NCBI GenBank assembly: GCA_019240015.1 | Contig: JAFAZB010000479.1 | Location: forward strand, 1 to 5,924 | Source of the DNA: Solirubrobacterales bacterium | Lineage (GTDB): Bacteria; Actinomycetota; Thermoleophilia; Solirubrobacterales; Solirubrobacteraceae | Direction: 5' to 3' | Length of the DNA stretch: 5,924 nucleotides | In this document: in pieces, positions 1-5,502 of the stretch | How positions within the stretch are numbered: the first letter of the stretch is position 1 | Layout of the letters: each line of letters begins with the position of its first letter | Translations under genes and position numbers: made by a program | Notes under the pieces: model-generated | Told to the model about the DNA's origin: nothing | Databases searched by the model: none | What the model saw: only the letters and a program-made list of their open reading frames with translations

Positions 1-889
1 GTACGGGATGGGTAACAGCCTGTCGTTCCCATACTCGGTTGGCGCGTCGACGATCCTACTCCCTGGGCGCGCCAACCCGCAGGGCACCCTCGCGACCGCG
101 GCTGAGTTGCGCCCGACGCTGTTTTTCTCCGTTCCGACGCTCTACAACGCAATGCTCAATCTGCCGGATGCCGGCGATTACGACCTGTCGAGCGTGCGCC
201 GCTGCGCCTCGGCGGCCGAGCCGCTGTCGCCGACCGTGCTGCGCCGCTGGCGAGAAGCGTTCGGGCTGGAGATCCTCGACGGCATCGGCTCGACTGAGAT
301 GCTGCACATCTACTGCTCGAATCGTCCCGGCCAGATCGTGCCGGGCACGAGTGGCCAGCCCGTGCCCGGCTATGAGCTCGAGCTCCTCGACGAGGACGGC
401 CATCAGGTGCCGGAAGGCGAGGTCGGGAACCTTCACGTCCGCGGTGATTCGGCGCACGCCTTCTATTGGCATCAGCACGAGAAGACGAAGGCGGCGGTGA
501 AGGGCGATTGGTTCTTCACCGGGGACCGCTACCGACGCGCGGAGGAAGGCGGTTACGTCTACGAGGGGCGAGCCGACGACATGATCAAGGTCGGCGGTCT
601 CTGGGTCTCGCCGATCGAAGTCGAGTACGCCCTGTCCGAGCATCCGGTCGTGATCGAGGCCGCTGTCGTCGGTGTGAACAAGGACGAGACCACGCGCCTG
701 AAGGCGTACCTCGTCTGCCGGGAGCGGGAGGGGCCGCGAGAGGAGCTGGAAGCCGAACTGCAGCAGTGGTGCAAGGAGCGGCTGCGCCGGTACGAGTATC
801 CGCACCTGTTCGAGTTCGTCGAAGATCTGCCCAAGACGCTCACCGGGAAGATCCAGCGGTACAAGCTCCGCGAGTCGGCCCAGAACTGA
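1..889 (+). CDS. Aryl-CoA ligase, benzoate-CoA ligase type (C-terminal part, 5' truncated by window)
   Basis: This is an ATP-dependent acid-CoA ligase of the ANL (AMP-forming) superfamily, cytoplasmic, which would convert an aromatic acid to its acyl-CoA via an acyl-adenylate. The reading frame is open from base 2 and runs in from outside the window, so the ATG at 8 is internal. Numbered from that ATG, visible motifs are the aromatic-ligase core segment FFSVPTLYNAML (39-50), the A5-type GIGSTEMLH (92-100), FFTGD (169-173), the hinge GRADDMIKVGGLWVSP (187-202) and the A10-type LTGKIQR (278-284) with the probable catalytic lysine K281. The GIGSTEMLH and GGLWVSPIEVE wording resembles benzoate/4-hydroxybenzoate-CoA ligases. 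The N-terminal part, with the P-loop and much of the acid pocket, lies outside the window, so benzoate itself is not proved as substrate. The gene ends 58 bp from the convergent thioesterase gene. The family call is firm; the substrate is inferred. Confidence 0.9.
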   Translation, partial: YGMGNSLSFPYSVGASTILLPGRANPQGTLATAAELRPTLFFSVPTLYNAMLNLPDAGDYDLSSVRRCASAAEPLSPTVLRRWREAFGLEILDGIGSTEMLHIYCSNRPGQIVPGTSGQPVPGYELELLDEDGHQVPEGEVGNLHVRGDSAHAFYWHQHEKTKAAVKGDWFFTGDRYRRAEEGGYVYEGRADDMIKVGGLWVSPIEVEYALSEHPVVIEAAVVGVNKDETTRLKAYLVCREREGPREELEAELQQWCKERLRRYEYPHLFEFVEDLPKTLTGKIQRYKLRESAQN

Positions 890-910
890 CGCCACTTCTC
901 GGCTGATCGG

Positions 911-931
911 TGCGGCCCCGCGGGAGCCGCA
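911..931. terminator. Candidate bidirectional hairpin between convergent genes
   Basis: A 6-bp inverted repeat (TGCGGC at 911-916 and GCCGCA at 926-931) encloses a GC-rich centre that can add CCC/GGG pairs. It sits in the 58-bp gap between two convergent stop codons, where a shared terminator would be expected. No T tract follows on either strand, so it is not a classical intrinsic terminator and may be only GC-rich sequence. Confidence 0.3.
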
Positions 932-947
932 CGCCCCCGGCCGCTCC

Positions 948-1454
948 TCACTGGCCGCGGTCCCGCCGAAGTTCGTCCGCCGCCGCCAGCCGGATCGCCC
1001 GGCGTGTATTGGCGGCCTCGCAGCGGCGCTTTTCCTCGCCTGTGATCGGTGCGAGCTGCGGAACGGCGGTCGGCCGCCCGTCCTCGCCGAGCGCCACCAG
1101 CGTCAGATATGCGGTGCACACGTGGATCACGCGCCCGTTCGAGACATCCTCGGCCTGGACCTGAACGCCGACCTCCATCGAGGTGTGCCACGAGGCATTG
1201 ACCGTCGCGCGCAATGTGAGCACGTCGCCGACCTGAACCGAGGAGAGGAATCTCAAACTGTCGACGGTCGCGGTCACGACTCGCCGCCGCGCCAAGCGTG
1301 TCGCCGCGATCACGGCCACGTCATCGCAGAGCTTCATGATCCATCCGCCGTGCACGTTGCCCGCCACGTTGGCGTCCTGCACCGCCGTTCGATACGTCAG
1401 GACCGAGCTGGTCTCGTCTGGATGCCTGCCCGCTGCGTCGGATTCGCTGGACAT
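948..1454 (-). CDS. Hot-dog fold acyl-CoA thioesterase (ACOT/YciA type)
   Basis: This 168-residue protein matches a single-domain acyl-CoA thioester hydrolase, which would split acyl-CoA into free acid and CoA in the cytoplasm. The signature is at residues 27-37, DANVAGNVHGG, which fits the family pattern of an Asn followed by a Gly-Gly turn at the start of the long hot-dog helix. It is followed by WIMKLCDDVAVIAA (38-51) with the acidic pair D44/D45. The central strands are typical of the family: VVTATVDSLRFLSSVQVGD (59-77) and the MEVGVQVQAED region (93-103). Length fits a single hot-dog domain, with a charged C-terminal tail. The ATG at 1452-1454 is fixed by a strong upstream AGGAGGT. The gene is divergent from the PaaX-type regulator across a putative operator and convergent with the aryl-CoA ligase. 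Substrate is unknown; by context it may act on acyl- or aryl-CoA that accumulates. Family confidence is high. Confidence 0.9.
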   Translation of the reverse strand: MSSESDAAGRHPDETSSVLTYRTAVQDANVAGNVHGGWIMKLCDDVAVIAATRLARRRVVTATVDSLRFLSSVQVGDVLTLRATVNASWHTSMEVGVQVQAEDVSNGRVIHVCTAYLTLVALGEDGRPTAVPQLAPITGEEKRRCEAANTRRAIRLAAADELRRDRGQ

Positions 1455-1463
1455 CGATTGGGC

Positions 1464-1470
1464 ACCTCCT
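1464..1470 (-). promoter_or_regulatory. Shine-Dalgarno of the thioesterase gene
   Basis: On the minus strand AGGAGGT lies 9 nt before the ATG at 1452-1454. It is a near-perfect ribosome binding site and decides the start. Confidence 0.85.
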
Positions 1471-1550
1471 CAGGGATCGTTCGACATGGTCCGTGGTGCA
1501 AGCTCGGGCATATCCGGCGCGTCACCGATCCGAGCTAGCCTTGTGCGTCG

Positions 1551-1584
1551 CCGTACCGTCCGACGATACGTGATCCGTACCGTC
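1551..1584. promoter_or_regulatory. Candidate operator with three alternating half-sites
   Basis: CGTACCGTC occurs at 1552-1560 and again at 1576-1584, inside a perfect 10-bp direct repeat CCGTACCGTC (1551-1560 and 1575-1584). Between them, GACGATACG (1562-1570) is the inverted copy with one mismatch. The first two half-sites make a near-perfect 17-bp palindrome, GTACCGTC-C-GACGATAC (1553-1569). The second and third make another with a 5-bp centre. The array lies in the divergent region between the thioesterase and the PaaX-type regulator, where an autoregulating repressor would bind. The repeat structure is directly visible. Assigning it to the PaaX-type protein is inference; a TetR-type regulator encoded elsewhere could also use such a palindrome. 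Confidence 0.55.
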
Positions 1585-1678
1585 AGCCCCGCGAGCAGGT
1601 GTGACGTTGGCTTTCCGCACGCCGTGCCATTGTCACATGCCGTCGCGGGCTGACGGGGATCCGCGGTGGGACAGTGAC

Positions 1679-1684
1679 TATGCT
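1679..1684 (+). promoter_or_regulatory. Possible -10 element for a leaderless regulator mRNA
   Basis: TATGCT ends 8 nt before the GTG start at 1693, so transcription could begin at or next to the start codon. No Shine-Dalgarno is visible upstream of the GTG, which fits a leaderless message, common in Actinobacteria. No good -35 stands at the usual distance, so this is weak. Confidence 0.25.
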
Positions 1685-1692
1685 GCCCTGTC

Positions 1693-2547
1693 GTGAACGA
1701 CCAATTACGGCGACGAGCCGTCGGCGCTCCCGCTGCTCGCTCCGCGCTGCTGACCGTACTCGGCGAATACGTGCTGCCGGCGTCAGGAAGCGCGTGGCAG
1801 GAAACGCTCATCGGCGCCTTGGGCGGCCTCGACTACAAGCCGCAGGCGGCCCGTCAGGCGCTTGCACGCAGCATCGCAGACGGATGGCTTCGCACGGAGC
1901 GTCATGGCCGCCGCTCGCAGGTGCGTCTGACAGCCGGCACCGCGGCGATGCTTACCGCTGGTGCCGAGCGCATCTACGGGTTTGGGCGCCCGTGGGATTG
2001 GGACGGTCAATGGTTGCTGGTCGTGCTCCGAGTCCCGGAACTGCGTCGCCACGTACGCCACCGGCTGCGGACCCAGCTTGCTTGGGCGGGCTTCGGCTCG
2101 CTCGGCGGGGGGGTGTACGTCTCACCTCATGTTGAGCGCGAAGAGGAGCTGCGGATGATGGCGAGTGAAAACTCGGCCGCCGAACTCCAGTCCTTCCACG
2201 CGCGCTTCGGCGAGGTCGGTCAGCTCGAGGACCTCGTCGCGAGCGCCTGGGACCTCGATGCGGTGGCGAGCACCTACCAGGAATTCATCGCTCGGTTCCA
2301 GCCTCTGCGGCCCAAGACCCCGGAGGCTGTGTTTCAGGCGCAGACGCGGCTGGTACACGCCTGGCGCAAGTTCCCATTCCTCGACCCAGATCTGCCCGAA
2401 ACGATGCTTCCCCGCGGCTGGCCACGCTCCAAGGCTCACGAGCTGTTCGAGACCAAGCACGCGGCATGGCACGCGACCGCTCGCGATTACTTCACGTCAT
2501 TGGACAGCGTTGGCGAGTCAAGCCCGGGTCGTCCGCTCGCGGCCTAG
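1693..2547 (+). CDS. PaaX-family transcriptional regulator
   Basis: This 284-residue cytoplasmic DNA-binding protein has the PaaX family layout. Residues about 14-80 form the N-terminal winged helix, with ARSALLTVLGEYVLP (15-29), recognition-helix region KPQAARQALARSIADGWL (49-66) and wing ERHGRRSQVRLT (69-80). The middle Cas2-like domain includes GAERIYGFG (90-98), WDGQWLLVVLRVPE (103-116) and RHRLRTQLAWAGFGSLGGGVYVSPH in part (122-146). The C-terminal domain holds the SAWDLD (184-189) signature and the FPFLDPDLPETMLPRGWP segment (227-244). The E. coli relative represses phenylacetate genes and is released by phenylacetyl-CoA. No phenylacetate catabolic gene is seen here, so the target is more likely this aromatic ester/CoA locus and its effector an aryl-CoA. 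I chose the GTG start because the conserved N terminus begins shortly after it and no better upstream start exists. The gene is divergent from the thioesterase across a half-site array. A G7 run lies at 2107-2113. Confidence 0.92.
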   Translation: MNDQLRRRAVGAPAARSALLTVLGEYVLPASGSAWQETLIGALGGLDYKPQAARQALARSIADGWLRTERHGRRSQVRLTAGTAAMLTAGAERIYGFGRPWDWDGQWLLVVLRVPELRRHVRHRLRTQLAWAGFGSLGGGVYVSPHVEREEELRMMASENSAAELQSFHARFGEVGQLEDLVASAWDLDAVASTYQEFIARFQPLRPKTPEAVFQAQTRLVHAWRKFPFLDPDLPETMLPRGWPRSKAHELFETKHAAWHATARDYFTSLDSVGESSPGRPLAA

Positions 2548-2582
2548 CTTCGCGCTTGCCTCGCTGCGATTCGAGGGAGCCC

Positions 2583-2613
2583 CGTGGAGGGTCGGATCGC
2601 GACGTCCTCCACG
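2583..2613. terminator. Hairpin in the convergent gap after the regulator
   Basis: CGTGGAGG (2583-2590) and CCTCCACG (2606-2613) form a perfect 8-bp stem. The 15-nt loop can fold further through GTCG (2591-2594) and CGAC (2600-2603). It starts 36 bp after the regulator stop. There is no clear T tract, so it may act as a factor-assisted terminator or protect an mRNA 3' end. Confidence 0.45.
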
Positions 2614-2631
2614 AGGCCCCTGTTACCCGAC

Positions 2632-2657
2632 GATAGCGCCGGTGCGTCGGCGCTATC
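2632..2657. terminator. Perfect 10-bp hairpin overlapping the esterase stop codon
   Basis: GATAGCGCCG (2632-2641) and CGGCGCTATC (2648-2657) form a perfect 10-bp stem with a 6-nt loop. The minus-strand esterase stop codon (TAG, 2653-2655) lies inside the stem. Together with the preceding hairpin it separates two convergent genes and could stop transcription from both sides. No T run follows on either strand. Confidence 0.5.
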
Positions 2658-4353
2658 TCGGCGGTTTGGATCCTGCCCCGAGCGTCCCCGAGCACCGATA
2701 GCTCGAGGCGACGTTCGGGTTGCCGTGACCGTCATACACGGCGGTGAGCGGATAGGCGCAGAGGATCCGTGACTCGGTCACGAAGTTAGTCTGCGGATCC
2801 GCTTTCACAGCCAGGAGCGAGAGCGGCGCCTTACTGTGCTCTACCCAGTTGACGACGCTCGGGAGCGGGATCGCCGGCGCCCGCAGCTGGTACGGGGTCC
2901 CCGGGGCCGGACCCACCGCGCTGGCGCAGTGCTGCGCGCCCGGCGCCAGGAATAGGCGAGCAAACGTGTCCGTCTTGAGCGCTCCACCCATCGTCGCCTG
3001 CACCCGCCGGTAGTAGTTGACCGACCCTTGCGGGAAGATCAACTGGTCCGCCAGACCATGCCAGATGATGATCTTGCCGCCGGCCTTCCTGAACTTGGTT
3101 AGGTTCGGATTGTCAGTGGCGATCGTGGGCGAGAACTCGCTGATCGACCGCTGGAACAGCTGATCGAGCTCCGAGTAGGTCAGCGTGTGCCAGTCCCAGG
3201 TCGGGTTCTGTTGTACCCAGGTGCCCAGCCACGCGATCGCGATCGGGAACGGCGTCCCGCTCGTCACCCCCCCCGGGCTGGTCGCGGTCCCCGCCAGACC
3301 GCCGAAGCTGGCACCGGGCTCGAGGCCATACCAGAGCTTCCGGCCCGACGTGTTGCTGGGGCCACTCCAGATCTTCCGGACGACCGCAGCATCGGCGGCG
3401 GTGATCCTGCCGCAGGGTGTCACCAACCCGATCAGGTCAGATGGGTTCCAGTTACAGGTGTCCGGGCTCTGGATGACTCCGTCGGTCCCGCCGCACGCCC
3501 GCGTGACGGCGTCGGTGAACGCTGCCTCCTTGCACGCGGGCAAGAAGTCATGGCTGCGGAGCATGACCAGCTCCGGCCAGATCTCCGCGGGGATGAACTT
3601 CGTCCAGTTGATGGCCGGCGCGGCGGAGACGATCCCGTTGTAGTCGGTCGGGAACCGCTGGGCCTCCATCAGGCCCTCTCGGCCGCCGGTCGAGCAGCCG
3701 TTGAAGTACGAGAACTTCGGAGCGGAGCTGTAGTAGCGCGTGGTCAGCCGCTTTCCGTCCACCGTCATCGCGTGGATGCCGTTGTACGCGAAGTCGTCGA
3801 TCAGCGCGGTGTTCAGCTTGCCGCCCTTCAACGCAAAGCTGCCCGTCGGGTCCAGGCTCCCGCAGTCGGTCGCCCCGGTCGCATAACCGGACAGGACCCC
3901 ATCGGCGAGCTCTGGGAAGAGAGGTCCGCACAGGAAGCCCGCGCCGCCGACTCCCTGGAAACGGCCGTTCCAATTGTCAGGAAGCCAGATGACCAGATGC
4001 ATCGGGTTTCCGGCCGAGTCGTTCTGAGTGATGTTGACCGCGCATACCCTCGGTAGCCCGGTGATCGGCGGCCCAGGCGGCCCGGGCGGCATGAAGGTGC
4101 CGCTCAGCGGGGCGGCGCTGGTCACGGTCGCCCCTGAGGTCGACAGAGCCGCGTTGACCGCTGAGGTGTTACACGCGATATGCGAGGACGCGGCCGCCGC
4201 GGTTGGGTTGCTGGTGGAGGAAGCGTGGGCGCCCGAAGACGACGCGCTGACCAGCACCAGCCCGTAGGCGGCCACGACCGCCCCGGCTAACGCACGGCGA
4301 AAGAGCCTCGCGGGCGTACGCGGGCGTTGTCGACGGATTGATCTAACCGCCAT
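2653..4353 (-). CDS. Secreted tannase/feruloyl esterase family serine esterase
   Basis: This 566-residue alpha/beta-hydrolase of the tannase family splits ester bonds of aromatic acids or related esters outside the cytoplasm. The N terminus is Arg-rich (1-20), then a hydrophobic stretch (21-37) and an AHA cleavage motif at 42-44, giving an export signal (Sec or Tat not decided). The family's CS-D-HC arrangement is complete: C220-S221 in FNGCSTGGREG (217-227), D436 in WHGLADQLIF (431-440), and H475-C476 in PGAQHC (471-476); C220 and C476 would form the disulfide that joins nucleophile and histidine. Ser-Asp and Asp-His spacings (215 and 39) match fungal feruloyl esterase B more closely than the PET-fragment enzyme MHETase, whose lid is longer. 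The lid's usual calcium loop is shortened (C287 to C300). A G8 run sits at 3267-3274. The ATG follows GGAGGAGG by 6 nt. It lies 67 bp downstream of the transporter gene, probably cotranscribed. Family firm, substrate unknown. Confidence 0.93.
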   Translation of the reverse strand: MAVRSIRRQRPRTPARLFRRALAGAVVAAYGLVLVSASSSGAHASSTSNPTAAAASSHIACNTSAVNAALSTSGATVTSAAPLSGTFMPPGPPGPPITGLPRVCAVNITQNDSAGNPMHLVIWLPDNWNGRFQGVGGAGFLCGPLFPELADGVLSGYATGATDCGSLDPTGSFALKGGKLNTALIDDFAYNGIHAMTVDGKRLTTRYYSSAPKFSYFNGCSTGGREGLMEAQRFPTDYNGIVSAAPAINWTKFIPAEIWPELVMLRSHDFLPACKEAAFTDAVTRACGGTDGVIQSPDTCNWNPSDLIGLVTPCGRITAADAAVVRKIWSGPSNTSGRKLWYGLEPGASFGGLAGTATSPGGVTSGTPFPIAIAWLGTWVQQNPTWDWHTLTYSELDQLFQRSISEFSPTIATDNPNLTKFRKAGGKIIIWHGLADQLIFPQGSVNYYRRVQATMGGALKTDTFARLFLAPGAQHCASAVGPAPGTPYQLRAPAIPLPSVVNWVEHSKAPLSLLAVKADPQTNFVTESRILCAYPLTAVYDGHGNPNVASSYRCSGTLGAGSKPPR

Positions 4354-4359
4354 CAGAAA

Positions 4360-4367
4360 CCTCCTCC
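4360..4367 (-). promoter_or_regulatory. Shine-Dalgarno of the complete esterase gene
   Basis: On the minus strand GGAGGAGG ends 6 nt before the ATG at 4351-4353. This very strong site fixes the start and predicts good translation of the exported enzyme. Confidence 0.85.
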
Positions 4368-4420
4368 GTTTGAGGTCGATTCGGTCGAGTCCAAGCGATA
4401 TTCCCGGCGCGGGACCGCGG

Positions 4421-5113
4421 TCACTCCGCGTGCGCGCCGGCAGCCCGTGGCCCGAGCACGCCGGTCGCCTCGTAGACGTCGACCGCGAACACCCAGAACA
4501 GGGCCGCCGAAGCGATGAAGCCTGCGACCGCGGAGACCTTCAGGAACGACGTCGAGCTGCCGAACGACGGCGGGTGCTTGGTCGCCACGGCCGTGTTGAT
4601 CGCGTTGTAGACGTCGTGATATCCGAGACCGAGGAAGAACACCAGCACGATCAGACCGATGAACGCGACGATGAACGGAATGTTCCGATGCACGAAGGCC
4701 GGCACCGCCATCACGATCACGGGGATGTCGAGCAGGAAGGCGTACCACGCGAGCGCGTCGGTCGTAAAGTCCTTGTGCGCGGCGCCGGCGGTGATCAGGA
4801 AGTAGAAACCCCACAGCCAGATCCCGAAGATGCTGAGCACGTAGCCCGGATAGGTGACCCCTCGCATGATCGCGAGCAGCCCGCACGCACTCTCCGCGAT
4901 CGCCGCAACGAGGACCCCGTAGTTCAGGCCGACGGTCAGCGGACCCATCGCGAGCGTCGTGTCCTTCACGGTGATGAAACGGGCTCCGTAAAGGGCCAGC
5001 GCGAAGGCGAACAGCGCGAGTCCAACGGGGACCGGATCCGCGACGATCCAGTGCCGCGGCGTCACGCTCGAGCTACCACCTGGACCTGATTGAGAGCCGA
5101 CTTGCGTCGCCAT
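4421..5113 (-). CDS. GPR1/FUN34/YaaH-type six-helix membrane transporter
   Basis: This inner-membrane protein has about 230 residues from the chosen ATG. In the numbering that includes five more upstream codons, helices lie near 33-52, 65-87, 95-113, 126-144, 151-169 and 197-216, the six-helix layout of the acetate/succinate uptake family (AceTr, E. coli SatP). The family's N-terminal NPAPLGL motif appears as DPVPVGL (31-37). The AESACGLLAIMRGVTYPG segment (78-95) followed by SIFGIWLWGFYF (99-110) fits the conserved second and third helices. The motif changes mean the substrate may differ from acetate; an ester-derived carboxylate is possible from the context between two esterase genes. I chose the ATG at 5111-5113 because AGGAAAGG lies just before it; a GTG at 5126-5128 would add five residues and is less likely. 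It is probably first in a transcript with the downstream esterase. Family fairly sure, substrate unknown. Confidence 0.78.
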   Translation of the reverse strand: MATQVGSQSGPGGSSSVTPRHWIVADPVPVGLALFAFALALYGARFITVKDTTLAMGPLTVGLNYGVLVAAIAESACGLLAIMRGVTYPGYVLSIFGIWLWGFYFLITAGAAHKDFTTDALAWYAFLLDIPVIVMAVPAFVHRNIPFIVAFIGLIVLVFFLGLGYHDVYNAINTAVATKHPPSFGSSTSFLKVSAVAGFIASAALFWVFAVDVYEATGVLGPRAAGAHAE

Positions 5114-5114
5114 A

Positions 5115-5122
5115 CCTTTCCT
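5115..5122 (-). promoter_or_regulatory. Shine-Dalgarno of the transporter gene
   Basis: On the minus strand AGGAAAGG lies immediately upstream of the ATG at 5111-5113, with its AGG core 6 nt away. It supports the ATG over the in-frame GTG at 5126-5128. Confidence 0.55.
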
Positions 5123-5360
5123 TTCCACGGTTCTACAACGCGAACTTGCCTCGAAGATGCAACCGACCCGGTGATCGATTACGCGGTCTTCGAGACAGAC
5201 CTCAAACGAGGACCGACGCGCGGGCGCTGCTGCTCCCTGCGATCGACCCTCCTGTCGCCTGCTTGCTCAGCCAGACACCCCGGAGCAGGTGCAGTCGCCT
5301 TTCCACCCCTTTCGCGGCGTAACTCCGGTCCGTCCTCCCTCGAATCTGAACTGGAAACCA

Positions 5361-5374
5361 GCGCTAATCAGCGC
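5361..5374. promoter_or_regulatory. Short palindrome at the predicted transcription start
   Basis: GCGCT (5361-5365) and AGCGC (5370-5374) are perfect inverted arms around AATC. The palindrome falls at the start point expected from the promoter candidate at 5382-5411, a usual repressor position. The arms are short, so this is tentative. Confidence 0.3.
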
Positions 5375-5381
5375 ATTCCGA

Positions 5382-5411
5382 AGAATAGTACGGTTGCTAG
5401 ACGGTCGTCAA
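5382..5411 (-). promoter_or_regulatory. Candidate promoter for the transporter-esterase unit
   Basis: On the minus strand TTGACG (5406-5411) and TATTCT (5382-5387) are separated by 18 bp, matching the sigma70 consensus at 5 and 4 of 6 positions. An alternative -10, TACTAT, overlaps it at a 15-bp spacing. Transcription would start near 5375 and leave a leader of about 260 nt before the transporter ATG. Two ACCGT copies sit 11 bp apart in the spacer and resemble the half-sites at 1551-1584. Confidence 0.45.
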
Positions 5412-5452
5412 GGCATTGTCCAATCCATCGCTCCGACACTCGAGCCAGGGCG

Positions 5453-5484
5453 TGCGCAAGGGTCTGCGCAATTGGCTGCGCCAA
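5453..5484. terminator. Possible terminator hairpins after the second esterase
   Basis: Starting 18 bp past the second esterase stop there are two small inverted repeats: TTGGC-TGC-GCCAA (5472-5484) and TGCGCA copies at 5453-5458 and 5465-5470. The stems are short and there is no T tract, so termination here is only a possibility. Confidence 0.22.
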
Positions 5485-5502
5485 GGGACAGGACCCGAGG
5501 TG

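Larger units (their letters stand above)
5114..5502. other. 389-bp non-coding region between second esterase and transporter
   Basis: No credible gene is seen on either strand; open frames here lack family features and ribosome binding sites. On the minus strand it would hold the end of the second esterase transcript and the promoter and leader of the transporter-esterase unit. It contains a sigma70-like promoter candidate (5382-5411), a short palindrome (5361-5374), a small hairpin (GGTCT at 5185-5189 with AGACC at 5197-5201), and short hairpins near the second esterase 3' end. Confidence 0.6.

Noticed and set aside
56..895. Long antisense open frame (279 codons) across the CoA ligase gene
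   Set aside because: The plus strand carries clear ligase motifs throughout, and the antisense product shows no family features or ribosome binding site.
3187..4056. Long open frame (289 codons) antisense to the complete esterase
   Set aside because: It lies opposite a gene with a full family signature. Its translation is Arg/Gly/Ala-rich with no recognisable domain, as expected for a shadow frame in GC-rich DNA.
4353..4886. Minus-strand frame overlapping the transporter in another phase
   Set aside because: The transporter frame gives six hydrophobic helices and a family motif, while this frame is Arg-rich and low in hydrophobic segments.
5126..5128. GTG as the transporter start, adding five residues
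   Set aside because: The purine-rich ribosome binding sequence lies after this GTG and directly before the ATG at 5111-5113, so the ATG is preferred.
4368..5208. 11-bp inverted repeat flanking the transporter gene (CGTTTGAGGTC at 4368-4378, complement at 5198-5208)
   Set aside because: Exact matches of this length are expected by chance in a window of this size, and there is no transposase, target duplication or extended homology to suggest a mobile unit.
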